Below, one piece after another: positions 34,412 through 43,421 of a stretch of 64,000 nt of DNA. Each line of letters begins with the position of its first letter. Positions within the stretch are counted from its first letter, which is position 1. Source of the DNA: Paenibacillus protaetiae (GTDB lineage: Bacteria; Bacillota; Bacilli; Paenibacillales; Paenibacillaceae); contig NZ_CP035492.1 in NCBI RefSeq assembly GCF_004135365.1, positions 2,650,001 to 2,714,000 of the forward strand. Reading direction: 5' to 3'. The notes beneath the pieces were generated by a model. That model saw only the letters and a list, made by a program, of their open reading frames with translations. It was not told where the DNA came from and did not search any database. The position numbers and the translations under genes are program-made.

Positions 34412-35647
34412 CTACATCAGATCTGCCAGGTGAAAAAAACGGTACCGCGTCTGCTCCGTCCAGGCGTAAGAGTCGCGGTAATCCCAATACCGGTGCCTGC
34501 TCGCGACCGTATTCGCATTCACAAGCGGCATCCCTTGCGCATCAAAGGCGGTCACAACCGCGCTGTGCTGGAACCGGTTGTCGCCGTTCCAGTCATACGT
34601 AATGATGTCGCCGATCTGCAGTTCCTCGGGCGAATACACAATCTCGCCCCGCAGTCCGGATTCCCTTGGAATGGACAAATATTGCGTTAGCGCATTGGAC
34701 ACCGCCCAGCTGTAGCTCCACCACTCCCGTCCGCCGGCTTTGCCTTTGTACCACCAGCCGTTTTCTCTTTTCCCCGTATAATTCATCGGCGCATTGCCTG
34801 CAAAAACGCACTGGGACACGTAATTCGTGCAGTTCACTTCAAAATTCTCAAATGCTTCATTGCCTTCGTTCCAATATCTATCGGCATACGCGGTCACTTG
34901 GTCCCGGCGGTAAGGAATTGCAGCGGCGCGGTGTTTGAATTGCGGGAAAAGGTCATAATTTAAATAGGGTATCGTTGCCGCTCCTGCCGGAGGGCGGTTA
35001 TGGCTGCGATGATCTTCCTGGATATCGGCGATCCATGCTTCTGCAGCAGAGCCGTACCGCGGCCGCCGTTCAGCGATTACCGGCTCGACGCGGACTACCG
35101 TCCAGAAGCCGTTGTTGCGCTCCAGCCACAGCCGCTCATACTCCGTTCTTTCTTCGGTGTATCCGCGGCCGCTTTGATCCATTTGGCGGCGCACATGCAG
35201 CTTCAGCAGGACGGAAACTTCCGATGCGGACTCGTTTACTCTGGCAAGCTCGGCGGTCGTTTCGCTGTATAGCGACAAAGCGCCGCGCAGCAAATCGCGG
35301 TCTCTCAAACGCTGCAGGCGCTGGCCGAGCCGGAGGCAATGCTCCGAGTCCCGGACGAAGTCATGCAGGCCTTCGGCATGCTGCTCATTTTCCGCTTGGT
35401 TGTACAAGCCGATGTAGCGCTGTAAAATTTCTTTCCATTCGCCCGGCACCGAAGGAAGCTGTTCCTGCCCGGCTTCGGGCGCCGTCCCTCTCGCAAGCGA
35501 GGGGAGCGGATCAGCCGGTACGGGAATACGCGGAGCCGAGCGGTGCTTCGACTTCGGCTGCGACCCGGCCGTTGCGGCAAAACCGTGAAGCTTGCCGCGC
35601 TTATTTGCGCTTTTGCCCGTTTTTTGTCTGACCGTACGTGACGGCAT
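34412..35647 (-). CDS. Amidase_6-domain protein (putative cysteine amidase)
   Basis: A 411-residue protein. The C-terminal 160 or so residues form the putative amidase domain (PF12671-like): YADRYWNEGNEAFENFEVNC leading to NCTNYVSQCVFAG with the presumed nucleophile Cys, then GDIITYDWNGDNRFQHSAVV with the catalytic His. This is a papain/NlpC-like arrangement. The N-terminal region is basic, followed by a helical Gln/Arg/Leu-rich section that may bind cell wall or a partner. AGGAGGGATTGCG precedes the ATG at 35647. No signal peptide is visible, unusual if the substrate is peptidoglycan. It may act in the mother cell or spore. Confidence 0.85.
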   Translation of the reverse strand: MPSRTVRQKTGKSANKRGKLHGFAATAGSQPKSKHRSAPRIPVPADPLPSLARGTAPEAGQEQLPSVPGEWKEILQRYIGLYNQAENEQHAEGLHDFVRDSEHCLRLGQRLQRLRDRDLLRGALSLYSETTAELARVNESASEVSVLLKLHVRRQMDQSGRGYTEERTEYERLWLERNNGFWTVVRVEPVIAERRPRYGSAAEAWIADIQEDHRSHNRPPAGAATIPYLNYDLFPQFKHRAAAIPYRRDQVTAYADRYWNEGNEAFENFEVNCTNYVSQCVFAGNAPMNYTGKRENGWWYKGKAGGREWWSYSWAVSNALTQYLSIPRESGLRGEIVYSPEELQIGDIITYDWNGDNRFQHSAVVTAFDAQGMPLVNANTVASRHRYWDYRDSYAWTEQTRYRFFHLADLM

Positions 35648-35670
35648 CGCAATCCCTCCTAGGATAAACT

Positions 35671-35687
35671 GGTTCATTATATGAACC
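35671..35687. promoter_or_regulatory. 17-bp palindrome between the amidase gene and acnA
   Basis: GGTTCATTATATGAACC is a perfect 7+3+7 palindrome in the divergent gap. On the minus strand it contains TATAAT, a possible -10 for the amidase gene, so a protein bound here could block that promoter. The regulator is unknown. Confidence 0.45.
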
Positions 35688-35785
35688 GGTCTGCGGATTC
35701 ATGTAACTTTCCGCCGAAGGGACGTACCAAAAAGGCGCATCCCATTATGAACAGTAATCGTTTCGCTTATTTCTTTGAAGCGCAT

Positions 35786-35808
35786 GCTTCGCAAAACTTT
35801 TTAGGAGG
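35786..35808 (+). repeat. Dispersed repeat end forming the acnA ribosome binding site
   Basis: This 23-bp stretch, ending in TTTTTAGGAGG, is identical (on the other strand) to 7080-7102 before msrAB. It sits 12 bases before the acnA ATG and contains its Shine-Dalgarno sequence. Here there is only one copy, with a short GAAGCGCATGCTTC palindrome at its upstream end instead of the full array. Confidence 0.85.
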
Positions 35809-35820
35809 ATTATTCCGATT

Positions 35821-38534
35821 ATGTCGAGTTCAACTTACGAAAGCCTGAAGGCGCAGCTAAAGGCTGGCGAAAAAACACGCACCTATTACCGGCTTGCCGG
35901 TCTGGAAGAGCAGGGCGCCGGTCCGGTCAGCAAGCTTCCGTTTACCATTAAAGTGCTGCTGGAAGCGGCCGTAAGGCAGTTTGACGGCCGGGCGATTACA
36001 GCCGAACATGTGAAGCAGCTGGCCAATTGGGCGAACGGCCGCGAACCGAAGGAGATTCCGTTTATCCCGGCACGGATTGTGCTGCAGGATTTTACCGGAG
36101 TGCCGGTAGTGGTCGATCTGGCGGCCATGCGGGATACCGTTAAGCAAGCCGGCGGCGATCCGAAGCGGATTAACCCGCTTGTTCCCGTTGATTTAGTCAT
36201 TGACCACTCCGTCATGGTCGACGACTTCGGCAATCCGGAAGCGCTTGAAAACAATATGAAGCTGGAGTTCAAACGGAACGGCGAGCGGTACCGTTTTTTG
36301 CGGTGGGCACAAACCGCCTTTGAGCAGTTTCGGGCTGTACCGCCGGGAACGGGCATCGTGCACCAAGTCAATTTGGAATTTCTCGCCTCTGTGGCGGCAA
36401 CTCGCAAGGTTGGCGGGGAAGAGCTTGTATTCCCGGATTCGCTCGTTGGCACGGACTCGCATACCACGATGATCAACGGGCTTGGCGTTGTCGGCTGGGG
36501 GTTGGCGGCATTGAGGCGGAAGCCGGCATGCTCGGGCAGCCGCTTTATTTTGTAACGCCGGAAGTTATCGGCTTTAAGCTGACCGGCAAGCTGGCCGAAG
36601 GAGCCACCGCAACCGATTTTGCGCTTACGGTGACCCAAATGCTGCGCGCCAAAGGTGTCGTTGGCAAATTCGTAGAATTTTACGGGCCGGGCTTGTCCAA
36701 TATCAGCTTGGCGGACCGGGCGACAGTAGCCAACATGGCGCCGGAATACGGCGCAACGGTCGGTTATTTTCCCGTCGACGGCGAAACGCTTGCTTATATG
36801 CGCCAAACCGGGCGCAGCGAGGAACAGATCGGGCTTGTTGAAGCGTATTACAAAGCGCAGGACATGTTCCGGACTGATAATACGCCCGATCCGGTGTTCA
36901 GCGATACGCTGACTCTGGATCTCGCTTCGGTCGTACCGTCGCTTGCCGGCCCGAAACGGCCGCAGGACCGGGTGGAGCTGACCGCCATGAAGGAGCAGTT
37001 CGGCAAAGTGCTGCGCGCCCCGATCGAAAAAGGCGGCTACGGCCTGCATGATGAAGAAATCGGCCGCTCGGTGACGGTAACTTATAAAGACGGGCAAACT
37101 AGCGAAATGCGGACCGGTGCCGTCGTAATTGCCGCGATTACAAGCTGTACGAATACCTCCAATCCAAGCGTCATGCTGGGCGCAGGGCTGGTGGCCAAAA
37201 AAGCGGTCGAGCTCGGCCTTGTCAAACCGCCTTACGTCAAAACCTCGCTGACGCCCGGTTCCCTGGTCGTAACCGACTATTTAAAAAAAGCCGGCCTGAT
37301 GGAGCCGCTGGAAGCGCTTGGCTTCTACTTGGCCGGATACGGCTGCGCTACATGCATCGGCAACTCCGGACCGCTTCCCGATGAAGTAAGCCGGGCGATT
37401 GCCGAATCCGATCTGACCGTCGCAGCCGTCCTGTCGGGCAACCGCAACTTCGAAGGGCGTGTCCACGCGCAAGTGAAAGCGAACTACCTGGCCTCCCCGC
37501 CGCTTGTCGTCGCTTATGCGCTGGCCGGAACGGTGGATATCGATATGGTTAGCGAGCCAATTGGCTACGGCCATCATCAGAAGCCGGTTTATTTGCGGGA
37601 TATTTGGCCCACTTCGAAGGAAATCGCCGAGGCGGAAGCAAGCGCGCTCAGCCCGGAGCTGTTCCGGCAAAAGTACGCCAACGTCTACTCGCAAAATGAA
37701 CGCTGGAACGCGATTGAGGTGCCGCTTGGCGAAAGCTACGAATGGGATGCGGACTCCACCTACATTCAAAACCCGCCGTTTTTCTCATCTATTGGGGAAA
37801 AGCTGGCCGACATCGAGGATATTCGGGAAGCGCAGGTGCTTGCCCTGCTTGGCGATTCGGTCACGACCGACCATATCTCCCCAGCAGGCAATATTAAGGC
37901 GGACAGCCCGGCCGGCCAATATTTGACCCGGCACGGCGTCAAACGTGAAGATTTCAACTCCTACGGCTCGCGGCGCGGCAACCATGAAGTGATGATGCGC
38001 GGCACGTTCGCCAACATTCGTATCCGCAACCAGGTGGCGCCGGGTACGGAAGGCGGCGTCACCACCTATTTGCCGACGGGCGAAGTGATGTCGATCTACG
38101 ATGCTTCCATGAAGTATCAGGAAGAGAATCAGCCGCTTGTTGTCATTGCCGGCAAAGAATACGGCACAGGCAGCTCCCGCGACTGGGCGGCAAAGGGGAC
38201 TTATTTGCTGGGGGTCAAAGCGGTCATTGCCGAAAGCTTCGAGCGGATTCACCGTTCCAATCTGGTAGGCATGGGCGTGCTGCCGCTGCAATTCAAGGAA
38301 GGGCAAAGCTGGCGTTCGCTCGGTATTACCGGACGCGAGAAGTTTACGATATCCGGCTTGTCGAACGATGTAATGCCGGGCGATACGATTGCCGTTACTG
38401 CAGCTAATGAGGACGGCACCTCATTTGACTTTCAAGTGACGGTCCGGCTGGATTCGATGGTAGACGTCGATTACTACCGGAATGGAGGCATATTGCAAAC
38501 GGTGCTCCGGCAAATGATTGCCGGCATGAAATAG
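35821..38534 (+). CDS. acnA: Aconitate hydratase A, frameshifted
   Basis: The TCA-cycle enzyme interconverting citrate and isocitrate through a 4Fe-4S cluster. The gene is broken at GGGGG (36497-36501): before it the frame ends GLGVVGWG and then reads nonsense; with one added G it reads [18 protein letters not shown], the invariant aconitase sequence. Cluster ligands are visible as SCTNTSNP and [11 protein letters not shown]. The C-terminal swivel domain has [37 protein letters not shown] and [12 protein letters not shown]. The corrected length is 904 residues, normal for AcnA. AGGAGG, supplied by a dispersed repeat, precedes the ATG. A base-calling error is more likely than true loss of an enzyme this central. 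Confidence 0.95.
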
Positions 38535-38546
38535 CCGCCCGAAAAA

Positions 38547-38572
38547 AGCTGCCAGCGCAATTTTGCGCAGCT
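38547..38572 (-). terminator. Terminator downstream of lspA (minus strand)
   Basis: A GCGCAA/TTGCGC stem flanked by AGCT/AGCT is followed on the minus strand by TTTTTTC (38547-38541). Transcripts crossing the structured region at 38581-38669 would end here. Confidence 0.6.
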
Positions 38573-38580
38573 GCAGCCCT

Positions 38581-38669
38581 AAACGCCCCTTCCAGCAGAC
38601 TGGTTAAAGCCGTCCCTTGTTTGTCCAACAGGGATCAGCTCCTTCAACCGTCTGCCGAAAGGGGCGTTT
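38581..38669. ncRNA. Highly structured intergenic element (possible small RNA)
   Basis: Three nested stems: AAACGCCCCTT (38581-38591) with AAGGGGCGTTT (38659-38669); GCAGAC-GGTT (38595-38605) with AACC-GTCTGC (38646-38655); and TCCCTTGTT (38613-38621) with AACAGGGA (38627-38634). Nearly the whole 89 bases can fold into one branched-out rod, more elaborate than a terminator. It lies between acnA and lspA, which converge here. The orientation is unclear; a terminator lies downstream on the minus strand. Confidence 0.4.
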
Positions 38670-38688
38670 TATTGGGGCCGTCCTCCGA

Positions 38689-39156
38689 TTAATGGCACAG
38701 CCGTTTAGCTTTTCTTCTTTGCAAAGGGGCGATAATCAGCTCTTGTATAATGATGAACAACAGCCCTAAGCTGATTGCATGGTCTGCAAAATTGGAAATC
38801 CCTCTGCCGACATCGAGAAAATCCGTTACCTCGCCAAACATAAGGCGGTCTATCGCATTTCCGGCGGCGCCGCCGGCAAACAATGCCGCGCCGGCTTTCG
38901 TCACCGCCCCGTTCAACCTGCCTTTATGCAAATAATAAATAGTTCCGATTATGATCAGCACAGCCGGGATGACAAAAAACTTGCCGTACCCTTCAAAGCT
39001 GCTTCCCATGGCGCCGGAGTTATGGATGTAGGTCAGCTGAAACCCGCGCCACACCGGAATCGATTCTCCGAGCTCCATATGAAACCGAATCCACAGCTTG
39101 GCGGCTTGGTCAAGCGCGATGACAAATAACAACAGGATATAAAACAAATGTCTCAC
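38689..39156 (-). CDS. lspA: Lipoprotein signal peptidase II
   Basis: A 155-residue membrane aspartyl protease with four hydrophobic segments. The catalytic aspartates are D103 in AAGNAIDRL and D125 in SNFADHAISLG. The N-terminus FVIALDQAAKLWI, and the YIHNSGAMGSSFEG region after the first helix, also fit. It cleaves signal peptides of prolipoproteins such as the solute-binding protein in this window. The start is GTG with AGGTGAGG directly before it, a short spacing. It is monocistronic here, not in the usual lspA-rluD context, so it may be an additional paralogue. Confidence 0.92.
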   Translation of the reverse strand: MRHLFYILLLFVIALDQAAKLWIRFHMELGESIPVWRGFQLTYIHNSGAMGSSFEGYGKFFVIPAVLIIIGTIYYLHKGRLNGAVTKAGAALFAGGAAGNAIDRLMFGEVTDFLDVGRGISNFADHAISLGLLFIIIQELIIAPLQRRKAKRLCH

Positions 39157-39183
39157 CCCTCACCTATTTTCGGCGCTGCATAG

Positions 39184-39230
39184 GATGCCCCAAACCCGAT
39201 CCTATTGTTCAAGAGCGGTTTTGGGGCATC
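39184..39230. repeat. Inverted repeat downstream of the IclR gene
   Basis: GATGCCCCAAACC (39184-39196) pairs with GGTTTTGGGGCATC (39217-39230), with one bulged base and a 20-base loop. It lies 60 bases past the iclR stop codon. No T-run follows on either strand, so its role as a terminator is uncertain. Confidence 0.5.
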
Positions 39231-39290
39231 AGAAAGCGATTTCTTCGAGGTCTGCGGAACACAAGGGCGGCGTTTCCGGCGGCCGCTCAG

Positions 39291-40034
39291 CTAGCGGAGC
39301 ATCGTTCCCATTCTGCGTGCCGCTTCCGCCACGACCGGGCCAAAATCACGCATCACTTCGTTAGTCATCCGGTTAGCCGGACCCGATACCGATAATGCGG
39401 CCTCCAGCTGGCCGTTGCGGTTCATAATCGGCGCCGAGACGGCGGCCGCCCCCGTCTCCCGTTCTTCAAAGCTGGTTGCGTACCCTTGCGCTGCGATTTC
39501 CTCCAGCTGCTTACGGTACAGCGAATTATCTACAAAAGTTTGCCATTCCTTCTGGTTCAGGATCTGCTCCTGCACATCCGGCGCTGCAAAGGCGATCAGC
39601 ACTTTGCTCGATGCGCCGGCATACAGCGGAAGCCTTGCGCCAACCGGCGCAACCCGGCGTACCGCCTGGTTGCTTTGCACCGCCTGAATGCGTATCCGCT
39701 CCATCCCGTCGCGGACATAAATGCTGACTGTCTCGCCCAGCTGGTCGCGCAGCCGCTCCATTTCCGGCAGCCATAACGTAGCCGGGTCGTCGGAACGCGA
39801 CAGATGCGCGGACAGTTCCCATACTTTCAACCCCAGATGGTACCGCTCCGTCATAGGGTTGCGCTCAAGGAAACCTTTCTCCTCCAGCGTTGCAAGCAGC
39901 CGGTGGACGGTGCTTTTATGCAAGCCCACCTTTTCGGCTATTTCCGTCATTGCGAGATCCGTTCCCGACGTAAAACAAAGCAATATATCAAGCGCGCGGT
40001 CAACCGCACGTACTGTCGTTTTCCCTTCCTCCAC
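39291..40034 (-). CDS. IclR-family transcriptional regulator
   Basis: A 247-residue regulator. The N-terminal winged helix reads VRAVDRALDILLCFTSG, MTEIAEKVGLHKSTVHRLLA and TLEEKGFLERNP. The C-terminal effector domain contains VAPVGARLPLYAGASSKVLI and the AAAVSAPIMNRNGQLEAALSVSG segment. The GTG at 40034 is preferred because GGGAGG lies 8 bases upstream; an in-frame ATG at 40073 would add 13 residues but has no ribosome binding site and lies only about 18 bases from the predicted transcription start. No metabolic operon is adjacent, so the target is unknown. Confidence 0.88.
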   Translation of the reverse strand: MEEGKTTVRAVDRALDILLCFTSGTDLAMTEIAEKVGLHKSTVHRLLATLEEKGFLERNPMTERYHLGLKVWELSAHLSRSDDPATLWLPEMERLRDQLGETVSIYVRDGMERIRIQAVQSNQAVRRVAPVGARLPLYAGASSKVLIAFAAPDVQEQILNQKEWQTFVDNSLYRKQLEEIAAQGYATSFEERETGAAAVSAPIMNRNGQLEAALSVSGPANRMTNEVMRDFGPVVAEAARRMGTMLR

Positions 40035-40077
40035 CCTCTGCGCCTCCCAGCTAATATTTTCCACGAGTTTCATAGAG

Positions 40078-40103
40078 TGAGACCAATTCTCATTTTTAGT
40101 ATA
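40078..40103 (-). promoter_or_regulatory. Promoter -10 and candidate autoregulatory operator of the IclR gene
   Basis: On the minus strand TATACT (40103-40098) is a good -10 with a weak -35 (TTACGG). A perfect dyad TGAGA-ATTGG-TCTCA (40092-40078) overlaps the expected start point, a typical position for autorepression by IclR proteins. Confidence 0.45.
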
Positions 40104-40104
40104 C

Positions 40105-40371
40105 TTGATTGGCGCTGCGTCCGTAAAGCCCTTCGAGCGGCACTGTCCAACATTACAGTCATATTACAAAGCATTTACATATTGTCGACGCTAATTGACA
40201 GGCTCCGCCTATCGGCATACGATAAAAGAACTAGAAACATCCGTTTATCCTCTCCCGTAAGCCCTCTCCCTATCCGGTTCCGGATTTGTTAAACAACGTT
40301 TCGCTTGTACCTGTTTCGGCAGCCACAAATACCGCTATAAGGGTCTAGCAATCGTTAATTAACACTAGTAT
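40105..40371. other. Non-coding gap between the IclR and hydrolase genes
   Basis: These 267 bases contain no open frame with a ribosome binding site, no RNA gene and no strong repeat. They must hold the divergent promoter signals, of which only the IclR -10 and the cre-like site could be identified. Confidence 0.4.
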
Positions 40372-40385
40372 AGGAAGCGCTTTCA
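40372..40385 (+). promoter_or_regulatory. cre-like CcpA box before the alpha/beta hydrolase gene
   Basis: AGGAAGCGCTTTCA matches 12 of 14 bases of the ideal cre TGAAAGCGCTTTCA. It is 58 bases before the hydrolase start codon, next to a TAGTAT sequence that could be the -10. Confidence 0.5.
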
Positions 40386-40442
40386 TGGGAGACGCCATTT
40401 TTTATTTCATAGCACACCTTTGCCGCGAGAGGAGCGTTGCCG

Positions 40443-41624
40443 ATGAGCACTCATTCTACCATGATTACTCCTGCTTCAATGGATGGCGGACTTCCGCTGT
40501 TATTTCCGGAATCTGTTGCGCCCCGCCTTGATCTGAAATTAAAACGGCGAATGCAGCGATGGGGCAAGGTGCTGATTATTTTCTCAACAGCGGTGTTGCT
40601 GTTATTTGCAGGCGTCATGGGGCTGCTTTCCTATATGCTTTCCTATCCGCCGGTTGCTCCGCTTGCTTCCAATCCGAAAGAAGCGATTGGTCTCGATTAT
40701 ATCGACGTTGAATTTCCAAGCGCAAGCGGGCGGACCATCGTTAACGGCTGGTATATTCCGGCAGGAGGCAGCCCGGGCCCGGCTTCGAGCCGCGTCCACA
40801 CGGCCGCTTTGAACAACGGGAATGCCGCTGCAAACGGCAGCGCGGCAGCAGGCTTATCCAAAACGATCGTGTTCAGCCACGGCTACGGTACGAACCGCGA
40901 AGAATCTTGGGTTCCGATGTATAAGCTCGCAAGCATTGTGCACGACATGGATTACAATGTGCTTTTATTCGATTACGGTTACGCGTCCAAAACCCATAAA
41001 GCGCCCGCGACCGGCGGGGCGGAAGAATCCGAAGAGCTGCTTGCGGCTGTCCAATACGCCAAATCGCAAGGCGCCGACGAGGTTGTGGTTTGGGGATTTT
41101 CGATGGGAGCGGGCACCGCTCTGCAAACGGCGTTAAAAACCGATGAGATTGATGCGCTTATCCTGGACAGCTTGTTCCTGACAAGCGCAGAAACGCTGTA
41201 TCATAATATAACCAATTTTATTAACCTGCCGCGTTATCCGGCGATCCCGCTTCTCGAGACGATGATGCCGATCTGGTCGGGAACATCGCTGAGCAGCCTC
41301 CCGGCGCCGGAAGTGCTGCAGCAGGCTTACGATATCCCGATTTATATCATTCATGGAACCGATGATGAAAAAGCAAGCTACCAAACCGCGGAACGGATTG
41401 CCGGGGAGCAAAAAAACGCGCTTTCCCGTTCATGGATTGTGCCCGGCGGCAAACATGAGCTTGTTTTCCAGGTGCATCCTGACGAATACATTGCCCGTGC
41501 AGCCGCTTTTCTGGATGCTGTAGGCCAGCAGCATGGTTTGCAGCAAAACCAAGACGCTCCCGCGCCTGCACAAGCGGTGCAAGCTGCCGCTGACGCAGGC
41601 AGCCGCGACGGAGATGCAGCTTAA
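40443..41624 (+). CDS. Membrane-anchored alpha/beta hydrolase
   Basis: A 393-residue protein with one N-terminal membrane helix (VLIIFSTAVLLLFAGVMGLL, about residues 41-60) and an extracytoplasmic or membrane-associated hydrolase domain. TIVFSHGYGTNREES is the HG strand-turn, VVWGFSMGAGTAL holds the nucleophile serine in GFSMG, DSLFLTS follows, and PGGKHELVF supplies the histidine. AGAGGAG lies 8 bases before the ATG at 40443. The last 45 residues are a Gln/Ala/Pro-rich tail. Relatives include YqkD-like hydrolases; the substrate is unknown. The cre-like site suggests carbon control. Confidence 0.87.
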   Translation: MSTHSTMITPASMDGGLPLLFPESVAPRLDLKLKRRMQRWGKVLIIFSTAVLLLFAGVMGLLSYMLSYPPVAPLASNPKEAIGLDYIDVEFPSASGRTIVNGWYIPAGGSPGPASSRVHTAALNNGNAAANGSAAAGLSKTIVFSHGYGTNREESWVPMYKLASIVHDMDYNVLLFDYGYASKTHKAPATGGAEESEELLAAVQYAKSQGADEVVVWGFSMGAGTALQTALKTDEIDALILDSLFLTSAETLYHNITNFINLPRYPAIPLLETMMPIWSGTSLSSLPAPEVLQQAYDIPIYIIHGTDDEKASYQTAERIAGEQKNALSRSWIVPGGKHELVFQVHPDEYIARAAAFLDAVGQQHGLQQNQDAPAPAQAVQAAADAGSRDGDAA

Positions 41625-41710
41625 TGCCGCTTCCGATTCAGCTTACACGGTTTACGGCTCGCAGCGCTAGGCACGCTTATGCAAATCGGCTGATGTTATC
41701 CCCGCACTCA

Positions 41711-41765
41711 GCGCCAATCAAACAAGGCTCCGGCACGAATTGCCGGAGCCTTGTTTGATTGGCGC
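41711..41765. repeat. 25-bp perfect inverted repeat
   Basis: Arms 41711-41735 and 41741-41765 are exactly complementary around a 5-base loop, starting with GCGCCAATCAAACAAGG. It lies between convergent genes and could terminate both, but neither outer edge carries a T-run. No further feature was seen in the 127 bases before the SRPBCC gene. Confidence 0.8.
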
Positions 41766-41892
41766 GCACAAAGCGCGGCGCACCGCAGTTTGGAACGGCA
41801 CTGCCTTCAAATGGGCTGCTGCCGGCCATTGCCGACGTTAATGCAGGCTGGGGCTGCGCTCCCCCCGCCTGCGCCATGCGCCAGAGCATGTA

Positions 41893-42336
41893 TTACTGCT
41901 CAGCGAGCTGCTTAATGGTGTGCGCCGCTTCCTGAGCGAATCCGATAGTCGCCTCATAATACGGCTGCCCTTCCGACGCCAGCTTGGCAAAATCCCCGAT
42001 GGATATGTTCAGCAGCGTACCCCCGTCCAGCTCGGTCAGCGTATACGTATAGCCGATATCGTCTTCGTTCAGTTCGCCCGCTTCCTCCCATGCGGATACA
42101 TAAAGCGAGGTGCGCAGCATTTTTTCCGGATCAAATGCCGTTACGGTCAGCTTGGTATATTCATCGTGCTCCAAATGCCATACCATCTCCGTGCCCAGCT
42201 GCAAGCTTGCTTCTGTAAAATCATCCGGAACCTCATCCCATTGCTTGATATATTCCGGCTTGACCAGCACACTCCACACCTTGGAGGCCGGCGCATCAAT
42301 TCCAATCTCTACTTGAACAACCAATGGCTTTGCCAT
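41893..42336 (-). CDS. SRPBCC/START-fold protein (AHSA1-like)
   Basis: A 147-residue protein with the activator-of-Hsp90-homologue pattern. VQVEIGIDAPASKVWSVLVK at the start is followed by PEYIKQWDEVP, GTEMVWHLEHDEYTKLTVTA, DIGYTYTLTELDGGTLLNIS and a C-terminal helix. Such proteins bind hydrophobic ligands in a helix-grip cavity; the ligand is unknown. A GGAG site lies 9 bases before the ATG at 42336. The gene is monocistronic or follows the HAD gene, 95 bases upstream on the same strand. Confidence 0.85.
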   Translation of the reverse strand: MAKPLVVQVEIGIDAPASKVWSVLVKPEYIKQWDEVPDDFTEASLQLGTEMVWHLEHDEYTKLTVTAFDPEKMLRTSLYVSAWEEAGELNEDDIGYTYTLTELDGGTLLNISIGDFAKLASEGQPYYEATIGFAQEAAHTIKQLAEQ

Positions 42337-42431
42337 ATAAGTCCACTCCATCCCATCATACATTGTTCATTCTAAAAGAGTTGTCACGGCATCTATTTAG
42401 CTTTCCCATAAATAAGCGGGGACAAGCCGGT

Positions 42432-43271
42432 TTAACGCAAAAGCTTATCCGCTAAATATTTGGCGACCCCGTCTTCATTGTTGCTGCCGGTAATGACATC
42501 CGCCATTGCAATTATCGCATCATGCGCATTGCGCACAGCAACTTTTGTGCCGGCGGCTTCAAACAATCCGCGGTCATTGAGGTTATCCCCAAATACCGTT
42601 ATATCGCCGGGACTGATGCCCATATGCTTGGCCCACAGCTTCAGCCCTTCTTTTTTATTCGCATACGCGTGGCTGAATTCGAGGAAATAATGATGTTCGA
42701 TATAATAATCTTTCATAAAATGAGCATGCACCAGCGGTCCGCAAACATCTGTCACTTCCTGCAAAATCGGTTCCAGCTCTTCGCGAAGCCCAATGTACGT
42801 CACCGTCAGCGTACGGTGGCCGTCAGGACATACAAGCTGTTCCCTCTCCTGGAAACGCGGGTCTCCTTTCCGGCTCTCCCGGAATTTTAAATCGCCTTCC
42901 CGCTCCAGCCGTTCATGAAGCACACATTCTCCGCTGTCCTCATCCAGTGTAAATAACAGCGGCGTAATGCCATGCTTGCGGCCGACACCCATAATCCGGT
43001 TCGTCATCTCGCTGTCCAGCCAGTAGCCGTCGATCACTTGCCCTGCAATACTGTCGTATATCAGCGCCCCGTTGTATAAAATAAACGGCTCCTTCCAAGA
43101 AATGACGCCGGCTGCTTTGTTCGAGCTCGTGTAGCTTCTAGCCGTTGCATAAGTAAAAATAATTCCCTGTTCCTGCAGCTTGGCCGCCACTTCCTGCGTA
43201 TATTCGGATACCGTCTGATCCGAATGCAATAATGTGCCGTCCAAATCGGTCACATAAGCTTTTACCGTCAT
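42432..43271 (-). CDS. Cof-type HAD-superfamily phosphatase
   Basis: A 279-residue hydrolase. Motif I is TDLDGTLLHSD with the nucleophile aspartate, motif II lies in YATARSYTS, and the C-terminal motif IV is FGDNLNDRGLFEAAGTKVAV. The insertion between them (about 85-190) is the type IIB (Cof) cap. The ATG at 43271 has GGGAGG a few bases upstream and gives the standard VKAYVTDLDGT opening. It removes phosphate from sugar phosphates or flavin/PLP precursors; the specificity is unknown. Its upstream region adjoins the hairpin repeat array. Confidence 0.9.
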   Translation of the reverse strand: MTVKAYVTDLDGTLLHSDQTVSEYTQEVAAKLQEQGIIFTYATARSYTSSNKAAGVISWKEPFILYNGALIYDSIAGQVIDGYWLDSEMTNRIMGVGRKHGITPLLFTLDEDSGECVLHERLEREGDLKFRESRKGDPRFQEREQLVCPDGHRTLTVTYIGLREELEPILQEVTDVCGPLVHAHFMKDYYIEHHYFLEFSHAYANKKEGLKLWAKHMGISPGDITVFGDNLNDRGLFEAAGTKVAVRNAHDAIIAMADVITGSNNEDGVAKYLADKLLR

Positions 43272-43421
43272 ATGTCCTCCCTTGTCTCCGCACCATTCCG
43301 GACTGTAAGCCGCCCGGTGAACGATCCGGCCTGTCCTGTTTCTCGAATGTTTTCTAGTATAGCCCACAAAAATAGGATTGCCTACTTGCCCGCGCCCGCC
43401 GCACAAAGCCACTAACTTAAA

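Noticed and set aside
36528-38534. Separate second aconitase gene
   Set aside because: It begins inside a conserved motif without a ribosome binding site; joining to the preceding frame by one base gives a full AcnA.
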